From contig JAEWPQ010000202.1 in assembly GCA_023460575.1 (NCBI GenBank), forward strand, positions 10,055-74,054: a DNA stretch of 64,000 nucleotides, written 5' to 3'. The stretch comes from Bacillota bacterium (GTDB lineage: Bacteria > Bacillota > Clostridia > Lachnospirales > Lachnospiraceae). A model generated the notes under the pieces. It worked only from the letters and a program-made list of their open reading frames with translations, was not told the origin of the DNA and did no database searches. A program made the translations under genes and the position numbers. The stretch's first letter is position 1. Each line of letters starts with the position of its first letter. Positions 54,315 through 62,776 of this stretch are shown here, piece by piece.

Positions 54315-56108
54315 TTAACCTTTTTCTATCGCATTAAATTTACATGTATTATAACATGCACTGCATTTGATACACCTTGACTGATCAATCACGTGAACCT
54401 TTTTAAGTTCCCCTTCGATGCAGTTCGCCGGACATATTCTTGCACACGCAGTACAGCCCACACACTTTTCCGGTAAAATGTGAAAGGTAAAAAGTGCCTG
54501 ACAAACTCCGGCAGGACATCGTTTATCCTTTACATGAGCCATATACTCATCTTTAAAATAATGTAATGTACTGAGTACAGGATTGGGAGAAGTCTGTCCA
54601 AGTCCGCACAGGGATGTATCTTTAATCACGTCCCCTAACTCAACAAGATCTTTCAAATCCTGTTCCGTACCATTTCCTTTTGTTATCTTTTCAAGTATCT
54701 CCAGCATTCTTGTATTTCCTATACGGCAGGGTGTACATTTTCCACAGGATTCATCCTTGGTAAACTCAAGGTAGAACTTTGCAATGTCTACCATGCAGTT
54801 ATCCTCATCCATGACGATCATTCCGCCGGACCCCATCATGGATCCAATACTGTTAAGTGACTCATAGTCAATGGGTATATCTAAATTTTCTTTTGTAATG
54901 CAGCCTCCGGATGGACCTCCGGTCTGTACCGCTTTGAACTGCTTGTTATTCTTAATTCCTCCTCCGATATCATAGATGACCTCTCTTAAAGTAATGCCCA
55001 TAGGCACTTCCACCAGCCCCACATTATTTACCTTACCGGCCAGGGCAAAGACTTTTGTACCTGGCGACTTCTCCGTACCGATCTTCCGAAACCAGGCAGG
55101 TCCTTTTATAATGATAGGCGGTATATTGGCAAATGTCTCAACATTATTCACACAGGATGGTTTATCCCAAACACCTCTTTGTGCCGGAAACGGAGGTTTT
55201 GAACTGGGTTCCCCACGCTTTCCTTCAACGGAATGGATAAGGGCAGTTTCTTCTCCGCATACAAATGCACCGGCACCATACCGTAATCCGATATTAAAGC
55301 TGAATCCGGACGAAAAAATATCCTCTCCCAAAAGTCCCAGTTTCCTTGCCTGCTTTATGGCAATTTCAAGCCGGTTAATAGCAAGGGGATATTCCGCTCT
55401 GATATAAATGTATCCATACCGGGCACCTATGGCATAGCCTGCAATTGCCATTGCTTCAAGAACAGAATGGGGATCTCCTTCTAATATGGACCGGTCCATA
55501 AATGCACCTGGATCTCCTTCATCTGCATTGCATATAATATATTTTTCATCCGACTGATTCTGGCTTGTGTATTTCCACTTAAGACCGGTCGGGTAACCGC
55601 CGCCGCCTCTTCCCCTGAGCCCTGACTGAACGACTGTATCAATCACTTCATCAGGACTCATTTCCGTTAAGCATTTTGCCAATGCCTGATACCCATCTGC
55701 CGCAATGTATTCATTGATATCTTCCGGATTGATAAATCCACAATTCCTGAGTGCAATCCGGATCTGCTTTTTATAGAAAGGAATGGCTTTTTGTCCTTCT
55801 AATTTTTCTTTTGTATTTGGTTCCACATACAGAAGACGTTCCACCTTACGGCCTTTTATCACATGCTCCGTAATGATTTCCTCTGCATCCTCCGGCTTTA
55901 CCGTGATATAAAACACATTATCCGGATAAACTTTTAAGATCGGGCCTTTCTCGCAAAAGCCAAAGCATCCGGTAACGACTACGTCCACCTCATTGGTTAT
56001 TTCGTGTTTTTTAATTGATTCCTTTAGCATCTTCACCAGTTCCAGGCTGTCGGACGCTGTACAGCCGGTACCTCCGCAGACCAGTAGATGCATTCTGAAT
56101 TTACTCAT
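54315..56108 (-). CDS. hndC: NADH/NADPH-binding flavin subunit HndC (NuoF-like)
   Basis: This 597-residue subunit has an N-terminal thioredoxin-like 2Fe-2S domain (LLVCGGTGCTAS, TGCFGFCEKGP), FMN/NAD-binding segments (GLRGRGGGGYPTGLKW, GAGAFVCGEETALIHSVEG), the N3-type cluster ESCGKCTPCRIGNTRM and a C-terminal pair of 4Fe-4S motifs (CVGCTACARICPANC, CIKCSACYNTC). It passes hydride electrons from NAD(P)H to the clusters feeding HndD. ATG 56108 has AAGGAGG 4 nt upstream. Confidence 0.96.
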   Translation of the reverse strand: MSKFRMHLLVCGGTGCTASDSLELVKMLKESIKKHEITNEVDVVVTGCFGFCEKGPILKVYPDNVFYITVKPEDAEEIITEHVIKGRKVERLLYVEPNTKEKLEGQKAIPFYKKQIRIALRNCGFINPEDINEYIAADGYQALAKCLTEMSPDEVIDTVVQSGLRGRGGGGYPTGLKWKYTSQNQSDEKYIICNADEGDPGAFMDRSILEGDPHSVLEAMAIAGYAIGARYGYIYIRAEYPLAINRLEIAIKQARKLGLLGEDIFSSGFSFNIGLRYGAGAFVCGEETALIHSVEGKRGEPSSKPPFPAQRGVWDKPSCVNNVETFANIPPIIIKGPAWFRKIGTEKSPGTKVFALAGKVNNVGLVEVPMGITLREVIYDIGGGIKNNKQFKAVQTGGPSGGCITKENLDIPIDYESLNSIGSMMGSGGMIVMDEDNCMVDIAKFYLEFTKDESCGKCTPCRIGNTRMLEILEKITKGNGTEQDLKDLVELGDVIKDTSLCGLGQTSPNPVLSTLHYFKDEYMAHVKDKRCPAGVCQALFTFHILPEKCVGCTACARICPANCIEGELKKVHVIDQSRCIKCSACYNTCKFNAIEKG

Positions 56109-56121
56109 AAGCCCTCCTTCT

Positions 56122-56517
56122 TTATTCCAGGTTTTCAAATGATTTATTGATGATCGCATTTTGGAGAAGGCGGCCGTTTTTTATATGCTCATTAACTATT
56201 TCCCGTCCTCTTGTCTCGTCCACTTTTCCATATATAACAGACGGCATGCCTTTGGAGATAACTTCAACCACCGGTTCCTGGGCACAATACCCCATGCAGC
56301 CGGTCTGGGTTACGGAAATATTGGTAAGTCCCTGCTTTGCAATTTCATCCATAATGGCTTTCATGGTTGTTCTGGCACCACTTGCAATCCCGCAGGTTGC
56401 CATTCCCACCCGGACTGTAACCTTATCTTCGGATTCAGCCGTGGACCTTACGTCTAATTGATCAATTGCTGCCTGTCTGATCTTTTTAAGTTCTTCTACA
56501 GTCTTTAACTTAGCCAT
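56122..56517 (-). CDS. hndB: Ferredoxin-like [2Fe-2S] subunit HndB
   Basis: This 131-residue subunit is thioredoxin-like with Cys residues in VGMATCGIASGAR and TQTGCMGYCAQEP, the four expected 2Fe-2S ligands. It is conserved in Hnd-type hydrogenases. The start ATG at 56517 overlaps the stop of hndA by one base (TGATG), which implies translational coupling. Confidence 0.93.
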   Translation of the reverse strand: MAKLKTVEELKKIRQAAIDQLDVRSTAESEDKVTVRVGMATCGIASGARTTMKAIMDEIAKQGLTNISVTQTGCMGYCAQEPVVEVISKGMPSVIYGKVDETRGREIVNEHIKNGRLLQNAIINKSFENLE

Positions 56518-57002
56518 CACTCTTCCTCCTGATATTCTTCAAGAATTGTTTTAACCTGATTCAGTTCTACCCTTCCATAAACCTTATCATTGACCATCAC
56601 TACAGGAGCAAGTCCGCAGGCACCAATGCATCTTAATCCTGATAATGTAAATTTCTTATCTTCGGTTGTTTCGCCAGCCTTAATATTCAGGATTTTTTCA
56701 AATTCTCTCATAATGGCATCTGCACCTCTTACAAAGCACGCGGTTCCCAGGCATACATTGATCACGTACTTGCCTCTTGGTTCTGTGGTAAAGTAAGAAT
56801 AAAAGCTAATGACTCCAAAAACTTTTGCACTGGGGATCTCAAGCTTTTCAGCAATATAAAAAATCACATCATTAGATAAATATCCATATAGGTGCTGAGC
56901 CTTATGCAGTACAGCAATTAACGCTCCCCTTCTGTCTTCCATACTGTCAATAAATTTCTGCAGCTGCTTAAATTTCTCCTGCGTATCGCATTTGCTTTCC
57001 AT
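56517..57002 (-). CDS. hndA: NuoE-like [2Fe-2S] subunit HndA
   Basis: This 161-residue NuoE-like protein has a helical N-terminal half (ALIAVLHKAQHLYGYLSNDV) and a 2Fe-2S domain with VCLGTACFVRGAD and LSGLRCIGACGLAPVVMVND. It is the first gene of the hnd operon. ATG 57002 is chosen because AGGAG lies 8 nt upstream; an earlier ATG at 57008 sits too close to that site. The 187-bp region before it is shared with the divergent rubrerythrin gene. Confidence 0.94.
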   Translation of the reverse strand: MESKCDTQEKFKQLQKFIDSMEDRRGALIAVLHKAQHLYGYLSNDVIFYIAEKLEIPSAKVFGVISFYSYFTTEPRGKYVINVCLGTACFVRGADAIMREFEKILNIKAGETTEDKKFTLSGLRCIGACGLAPVVMVNDKVYGRVELNQVKTILEEYQEEE

Positions 57003-57189
57003 AAACAAATCTCCTTTTGGCTTTATGTAGACGCTCTCTGTCTTACAAAGGATAGATTTCCTGTTTATCCTGTCTTATATACATATAAAATAAAAATTGT
57101 TATAACCAGCTCCTTGCCATAAACAGTAATAATATAAAAATTATATAAATATCTTTTATATATACCTTATACATGGCAAAGGAGTACAA

Positions 57190-57729
57190 ATGGATTTTTT
57201 GGAAAGCAGAACGTATACGAATTTAGCTATAGCCTTTAATGCGGAAGCTATTGCCAGTACAAGAGACAGAATTTTTGCTGATGTAGCAAGACAGGAAGGC
57301 TACATGGAAATAGGGAATATATATGATGTGACTGCCCATAATAATAAGGAACATGCCAGGATCTGGTTAAGGCAGTTAAATCAAGGTGATTTTCCAAATA
57401 CCGAGGAAGCACTTCTGCAATCCAGAGATAATGAATTAAACATGGCGAATAATCAATATCAGGATTTTGCACGAATCGCACGGGAAGAAGGTTTTATGGA
57501 TATTGCTGCACTATTTGCAGGAATTGCCAACATAGACTATCATCAAGGTACAAGATTTTCCGAATTGTTCGAAAACGTAGTACAGAATGAAGTATTTTGT
57601 AAACCAGTTGAAACACTCTGGATCTGTATGCAGTGCGGTAATATCATGTCCGGGGTATGTGCACCGCTAATATGCCCTGTATGCAATTTCCCACAGGGAT
57701 ACTACCGTTTATATAATGAAAACTTTTAA
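57190..57729 (+). CDS. rbr: Rubrerythrin
   Basis: This 179-residue protein has a four-helix diiron domain (Glu/His ligands in AFNAEAIASTRD, AHNNKEHARIWL, EEGFMDIAALFAGIANIDYH) and a C-terminal rubredoxin-like Fe site WICMQCGNIMSG with CPVCNF. It reduces hydrogen peroxide in anaerobes, protecting enzymes such as the O2-sensitive hydrogenase transcribed divergently. AAAGGAG precedes ATG 57190. Confidence 0.93.
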   Translation: MDFLESRTYTNLAIAFNAEAIASTRDRIFADVARQEGYMEIGNIYDVTAHNNKEHARIWLRQLNQGDFPNTEEALLQSRDNELNMANNQYQDFARIAREEGFMDIAALFAGIANIDYHQGTRFSELFENVVQNEVFCKPVETLWICMQCGNIMSGVCAPLICPVCNFPQGYYRLYNENF

Positions 57730-57735
57730 ATGTCC

Positions 57736-57963
57736 TTAATTGAAAGGGTTATCGGTAACGTAATGCCATATAAAAAGAGTTGCCGCATCAGCCAACCGGC
57801 CAGTACAGCAACTCCTCTTCTTTAAATAATGCAGAACTTCATCTGCCTGTAATACGTTCTTATATAAGTCTTCTCGGCCTGCAGTTTTCTTTTTCTTTTT
57901 TTTCCATGCTAATACCTCACTGGCATTCCCCTGATCATTTATTTCAATCACTCCTGATTCCAA
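57736..57963 (-). CDS. Possible small protein (low confidence)
   Basis: This frame of 75 codons starts at TTG 57963 and ends LADAATLFIWHYVTDNPFN. A run of AAA codons (residues 21-26) and the lack of a good start raise the chance of a frameshift or non-coding DNA. GAGTTGC and GCAACTC in opposite orientation within it could form a terminator for the rubrerythrin gene on the plus strand. No family is recognised. Confidence 0.28.
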   Translation of the reverse strand: MESGVIEINDQGNASEVLAWKKKKKKTAGREDLYKNVLQADEVLHYLKKRSCCTGRLADAATLFIWHYVTDNPFN

Positions 57964-58028
57964 ATAAACTGGTGTTTATGTTCGATTTTCAAAATATCGT
58001 AAAAATATTCAAAAAAAGGACAGATAGT

Positions 58029-58290
58029 ATGAGAACCGTAAAGGAAGTATCAGCGCGCGTACGCTTCACTATTATGACGAGATTGGATTGTTTCCGCCCA
58101 CAGACAAAAGTGAAGCAGGATACCGGCTTTATGACAATAGCGCTTTGGAAATCTTAAAACCCGTCTCTTAGTGAAACAGATCATCGGTGAATACGGATTC
58201 GTCATGAAACAGGTTTGTCAGATTAAAGAAGAAAAGGGCTTGATGCTGACGGTTGCGCAGTCCTACCGAAACAAGCAAAGAGCATTTTAG
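58029..58290 (+). pseudogene. Broken MerR-family (TipA-like) regulator
   Basis: ATG 58029 begins MRTVKEVSARV. A frame change after it would continue RTLHYYDEIGLFPPTDKSEA and GYRLYDNSALEIL, the MerR helix-turn-helix and wing. That reading then stops, and a further stretch (about 58171-58290) reads GEYGFVMKQVCQIKEEKGL, resembling a TipAS-like C-terminal part. At least two lesions are present, so it is not functional. The region 58291-58384 has no gene. Confidence 0.65.
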
Positions 58291-58384
58291 GTTTTTCTTG
58301 CAATTGACAATTCTATTTCTTAAATATATAATTAAAAAGCTTTGGCAATAACTAATTCTTCTATTAAAAGTGAGGTGAATGCAA

Positions 58385-58543
58385 TTGGATACGCACAGTA
58401 GTAATGGTATAACCGATAATTCTTTAGAGAGTCGATCTCATTTTCAAATTACCTGTTGTAATATTATTGGATATGACGTTTTCAATTCGTTCATACCTGT
58501 TATACAAGGGCTGTTAATTAAAATGACATTCACTTTTTCCTAA
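58385..58543 (+). CDS. Possible leader ORF before mgtE
   Basis: A TTG start at 58385 with GAGGTG 7 nt upstream opens a 52-codon frame ending at 58543, 47 bp before mgtE. The product has no known features. It may be a regulatory leader peptide or chance. No recognisable M-box Mg riboswitch is seen in this region. Confidence 0.3.
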   Translation: MDTHSSNGITDNSLESRSHFQITCCNIIGYDVFNSFIPVIQGLLIKMTFTFS

Positions 58544-58590
58544 TCATTATCCGTTATACCAGCTACACTTTAAAACATGGAGGTATAACG

Positions 58591-59937
58591 ATGAATTTAA
58601 CTGAATTAAAAGAACTTTTAATCTCATTTACAGAAAATCACAATGCAGAAAAACTACATGAACTATTTGCTACAGAATATGCAATTGATATTGCAGCTGC
58701 CTTATCAGATTTTGAAGATAATGAACTAACAATATTTTTGAGCTTATTGACTCTTGAAGATCTGGCTTCCATAATCGAAGAAGCTGACGAAAGTCTGCAG
58801 CTTAAGCTCCTTGACATTCTGGGTCCCTCTAAAACAATTCAGGTATTCTCATTAATGTCAACGGATGATATCGCAGATATTCTTGGTGCTATTAGTATTC
58901 ATGAAAAAAAAGAACTATTAAACCTGATGAAAGAGCGTGATTCGCGAGAGGTTCAGATGCTATTAGGTTTTGCGCCTGATACTGCTGGCGGTATTATGAC
59001 TACGCAGTATATTGCACTTAAGCAAAACCTTAGTATCAAAGATGCCCTGCAGAAAATTAAAGAAATCGGTCCAAAGACTGAGGTTATTGAAACGATTTTT
59101 ATTATCAATAGCAAAAATGAACTAATTGGTTCTGTAGATCTTAGAGACATTTTAATATCTCCAGATGAAAATACACTCGCAGATATTATGGATGAAAACA
59201 TACTCACTGTATCTCCGGAAACAGACCAGGAAGAAGTATCACTTATTGTATCAAAATATGACTTAAAAGCACTGCCTGTTATAAACAGAAAGAAAGCACT
59301 GCTTGGAATCGTTACGACAGATGATGTTATTGACGTTATCGTTGAAGAACAAACGGAAGACTTACTGATGCTTTCTGGTGTAAGCAAAGATGAAAAAGTT
59401 GGCAGTAAATTGAGTGTTTCTATTACACGAAGATTACCCTGGCTCTTCATTAATTTGATTACAGCGTTCTTAGCATCATTTACTGTAGGGTTATTTGAAG
59501 ATGTTATTGTTCAGGTAGTTGCATTAGCTGCAGCTATGCCGATTGTTGCAGGTATGGGGGGCAATGCAGGATCACAAACTTTATCAATAGTCATAAGAAG
59601 CATTGCACTAGGCGAAGTTGATATCAGGAAAGACTGGAAATATGTTCTCAATGAGATTGCACTGGGTTTTATTAACGGTTCAGCAACTGGTTTTATAACA
59701 GGGTTAATCCTGTTCTTAAAGTACAACAATCTTTATTTAGGATTTATTATATTCGCTGCAATGATTGGAAACCTCATTATTGCTGGATTTTTTGGATTCT
59801 TAATCCCATTGATACTCAAGAAATTTAAGCTGGACCCCGCAGTGTCATCCTCTATTTTTTTAACAACAGCAACCGATGTTGGGGGATTCTTTTTATTCTT
59901 AGGGCTGGCAAAATTATTTCTTCCCCAGTTACTCTAA
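58591..59937 (+). CDS. mgtE: Magnesium transporter MgtE
   Basis: This 448-residue channel has a cytoplasmic helical N domain (1-130), two CBS domains (about 135-255, with MTTQYIALKQNLSIKDAL and KALPVINRKKALLGIVTTDD) and a five-helix pore domain (285-448) with AAAMPIVAGMGGNAGSQTLS, the Mg-selective region, and LTTATDVGGFFLFLGLA. Mg binding to the N and CBS domains closes the channel. GGAGG precedes ATG 58591. Confidence 0.95.
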   Translation: MNLTELKELLISFTENHNAEKLHELFATEYAIDIAAALSDFEDNELTIFLSLLTLEDLASIIEEADESLQLKLLDILGPSKTIQVFSLMSTDDIADILGAISIHEKKELLNLMKERDSREVQMLLGFAPDTAGGIMTTQYIALKQNLSIKDALQKIKEIGPKTEVIETIFIINSKNELIGSVDLRDILISPDENTLADIMDENILTVSPETDQEEVSLIVSKYDLKALPVINRKKALLGIVTTDDVIDVIVEEQTEDLLMLSGVSKDEKVGSKLSVSITRRLPWLFINLITAFLASFTVGLFEDVIVQVVALAAAMPIVAGMGGNAGSQTLSIVIRSIALGEVDIRKDWKYVLNEIALGFINGSATGFITGLILFLKYNNLYLGFIIFAAMIGNLIIAGFFGFLIPLILKKFKLDPAVSSSIFLTTATDVGGFFLFLGLAKLFLPQLL

Positions 59938-59987
59938 GAATTACAAGAGAGTTCTCCTTTACGATGCATCACGAACCTGGTGACATC

Positions 59988-60023
59988 GGAGAAGGTCATG
60001 GGTTCGAATTCTACTATCTCCAC
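59988..60023 (+). other. tRNA/tmRNA 3'-end-like relic (possible att site)
   Basis: GGGTTCGAATTCTACTATCT followed by CCAC looks like the T-loop and acceptor end of tmRNA or a tRNA, with TTCGAAT and TCTCCAC. The T-stem does not pair properly and no 5' half is present, so it is not a functional RNA. Such 3'-end copies are left at sites where integrative elements insert into tRNA or ssrA genes. Confidence 0.45.
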
Positions 60024-60032
60024 TTAAACAAT

Positions 60033-60060
60033 AAGCCACAGGCATGAAAGCTTGTGGCTT
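60033..60060. terminator. Hairpin downstream of the chemoreceptor gene
   Basis: AAGCCACA (60033-60040) and TGTGGCTT (60053-60060) form an 8-bp stem 20 bp from the stop of the chemoreceptor gene at 60080, between it and mgtE (convergent). Confidence 0.6.
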
Positions 60061-60079
60061 AAAAGTTATTGTATTATTT

Positions 60080-62209
60080 CTAATATTTATTTCCATCCTC
60101 CATTATGTACTGGCTTGATTCTATAGTATAATCCTGTGTTTCTATAGACTTATGTAAATCAATGTTAACAACTTTTTGGATTTGAAATTGGTCCACATTC
60201 CGCTTCAACAAGTCAGCTTGGCCACTAAGTTCCTCACTTGCTGCCGCGCTTTCTTCTGCAGTCGCGCTATTGCTTTGAATAACAGAAGATATTTGATCAA
60301 CCCCTATTAATATCTGAGACACTGCATCTGATTGTTCTTTAGAAGTACGAGCAATATCATTCACAAACTCTCGCACCTGATCTGATCCTGCCACAACATT
60401 TGTCATTGACTGTGCGGTGATGTCAACAATTTTAGATCCCCGCTCAACCGCTTGTACTGTTTCTTCAATGAGCATAGTAGTATTTTTTGCCGCATCTGCT
60501 GATTTCTGAGCCAAATTTCGAACTTCATCCGCAACCACAGCAAATCCTTTTCCAGCAGAACCAGCTCTCGCAGCTTCAACAGCAGCATTTAGTGCCAAAA
60601 TATTAGTTTGGAATGCAATATCTTCAATCGTTTTAATGATTTTACTGATTTCTGCTGATTTTTCATTAATATTATTCATCGCCAATTTCATTTCTTGCAT
60701 TTGACTATTACTATTGATAACCTCATCAGAAGTAGCTACAACTTCCCGGTTCGCCAAATCAGCATTGTTTGCAGTATTCTTAATTTGCAGTGAAATATCA
60801 GAAATCATTGCCGAAAACTCCTCAATGCTGCTTGCTTGCTCCGTTGTTCCCTGGGCAAGTGATTGTGCTCCCGATGATACCTGATTAGCGGCCATTGCAA
60901 TTTGATCTGAAGATGTTTTAACATTTTCAATTGTCAGAGAAAGGTTCTCTGAAATGTTGAGAAGAGAATCCTTTATTTTTGAAAACTCTCCTATATATTC
61001 TTGTTTCAATTCAAAACATAAATTCCCCTGTGCAATATGATTTAAAATTTGTGCTATCTCTTGAATATACTCTTTATAATCAACTAAAGTTATTCCTATC
61101 CTTTTGAATGAATCAATAAGTTCACCTACTTCACCACTTGCTTTGGTTTGTAATTGCACATTAAAATTTCCTCCAGCTATTTCATTGGCAGCTTCGGATA
61201 CTTCCTTTATTGGTTTTGAAATTTTCAGACTTGTAAATATACCAAACAAAATAGCTAATAATGACACAATAGTAATAATAATCATTTCCAACCGAATTAA
61301 ATTTGTAATGGGCCTAAGTATGTCATCTTTATCCAAAAGCGCTACATATCTCCAATTTGTCTTTTCGCTTTCTATAGACTTAACTAAATAAGCTTTATTA
61401 TCCACTTCCAATTCATTGAAATCTGCACCTGATAAAATAAGATTACTTAATTCATTTCCATATACCTCTGCTACATTTTTAAAATTATTATCAATGTTAC
61501 TTGGATCTGCAATAATCGTTCCGCTATCATCAACAATGATAAAATGTCCTTTTGTATCTTTCCCTGCCTTATCTACCATTTCTGTAATCTTATCCAGACT
61601 CATATCTAATGCTACAACACCGATTACATTCCCATTGGTATCTTTCAACGCTTGAGATGCACCTAAAATAACAATGTTATCCGTTGCAAAATAGTAAGGA
61701 TCTCCTAATACTGCTTTATCTGGATTGTTAAGTGCAACAGGGTACCATGGTCTCTTTCGCGGATCAAAAGGGCCTTCCATATTCCCTTCTGGAAATTGAA
61801 CATAACCGCCTGATTCCACCCCCATATATACATATTGATAATTAGGGTGTGTTTCTCCAAATTCTTTAAATCGCTGGTAAATTTTCTGTTCGATTCCTCC
61901 ATTTTTACCAGGTGTCATTTTCGTAATCCCATTATTTTTTAAATAATTTGTCAAAGATCCATCTGCCTGTTTTATTATTGCTTCGTTTGCAAACCCACTT
62001 GTATTATTCATTAATTCATCAATGATTGAATCAATATTACTATTAAACATCTCAAGCTGCTTATTAGATGCTCTTTCTTGTTCAGACATTATACTTTTAC
62101 TTGTGAAATTTGTAAATATTATAGAAACTAAGATTAATGGACACAATGAAAATAATAAAATAATTATACTAAGCTTTACCTTCAAACTGAAGTTCATTTT
62201 TTTCATCAT
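60080..62209 (-). CDS. Methyl-accepting chemotaxis protein with Cache domain
   Basis: This 709-residue receptor has one membrane helix (about 11-34), a double-Cache extracellular domain (about 35-300; YVYMGVESGGYVQFPEGNME, DPRKRPWYPVALNNPDKAVL, GVVALDMSLDKI), a second membrane helix (about 308-330), HAMP (331-385), and a signalling domain with the hairpin tip IEDIAFQTNILALNAAVEAA and RAGSAGKGFAVVADEVRNLA. The wPRKRPWY segment fits amino-acid or other small-ligand dCache binding. ATG 62209 is chosen as AAAGGA lies 9-10 nt upstream. Confidence 0.94.
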   Translation of the reverse strand: MMKKMNFSLKVKLSIIILLFSLCPLILVSIIFTNFTSKSIMSEQERASNKQLEMFNSNIDSIIDELMNNTSGFANEAIIKQADGSLTNYLKNNGITKMTPGKNGGIEQKIYQRFKEFGETHPNYQYVYMGVESGGYVQFPEGNMEGPFDPRKRPWYPVALNNPDKAVLGDPYYFATDNIVILGASQALKDTNGNVIGVVALDMSLDKITEMVDKAGKDTKGHFIIVDDSGTIIADPSNIDNNFKNVAEVYGNELSNLILSGADFNELEVDNKAYLVKSIESEKTNWRYVALLDKDDILRPITNLIRLEMIIITIVSLLAILFGIFTSLKISKPIKEVSEAANEIAGGNFNVQLQTKASGEVGELIDSFKRIGITLVDYKEYIQEIAQILNHIAQGNLCFELKQEYIGEFSKIKDSLLNISENLSLTIENVKTSSDQIAMAANQVSSGAQSLAQGTTEQASSIEEFSAMISDISLQIKNTANNADLANREVVATSDEVINSNSQMQEMKLAMNNINEKSAEISKIIKTIEDIAFQTNILALNAAVEAARAGSAGKGFAVVADEVRNLAQKSADAAKNTTMLIEETVQAVERGSKIVDITAQSMTNVVAGSDQVREFVNDIARTSKEQSDAVSQILIGVDQISSVIQSNSATAEESAAASEELSGQADLLKRNVDQFQIQKVVNIDLHKSIETQDYTIESSQYIMEDGNKY

Positions 62210-62776
62210 TATGATCATTCCTTTCAATAAAGTAAGTGTTCAATCTCTCCTAATAAACTTATCTTTGGTATTTTTGCGGAATAATTCAATCCATAACGCA
62301 ATTTTTACAAATCAAATTATCACTTTATTTCTGTTAACTTTTCTCTTAATTAAATAACACCTCCTTTCAAATAGGCATCCATCACTATAGACCTAATATT
62401 AACAAAATTTAAAAATTTGCGAAATAAAAGAGATTCCAAAAATGTATTGTCAGTTTTTTTTATATAAACAACTAATATTAAAATCTTTTCTAATTTTCAC
62501 TACTAATTGCTATAAGTTACTACATTTTCTACAAATTACTGCAAATTACTGCATTTTTCTACTTCTTATTATATTGTATTTATAAAAATTATGCAACAAA
62601 TTCTTTTAACCCCTGACTATCCTCATCAGTGGCGGTACGCCACTAAAAAGTGACGACTTGCGGTTGCAGAATATTAAATTGGGAAAGAAAAAGACCCCCT
62701 TATTACTGGAGGTCTTTCTAGTTAAAGTTGTTATTGCTGTGCTTGTTCCTGTGAAATTGCCATTCCAAGATAGCGG
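62210..62776. other. AT-rich intergenic region
   Basis: This region of about 570 bp has no credible gene. It holds a tandem 10-bp repeat CAAATTACTG (62532-62551), a 7-bp dyad AGTGGCG-GTA-CGCCACT (62628-62644) and the terminator at 62690-62717. The AT-rich 62230-62600 part probably carries the chemoreceptor promoter, but no unique -35/-10 pair stands out. Confidence 0.5.
62690..62717 (-). terminator. Terminator of the GH43-like gene
   Basis: AAAGACC and GGTCTTT form a 7-bp stem followed on the minus strand by a T-rich run, 60 bp beyond the stop at 62777. Confidence 0.7.

Noticed and set aside
59941..60025. Functional tRNA gene
   Set aside because: No 5' acceptor arm, D-arm or anticodon stem can be drawn and the T-stem does not pair.
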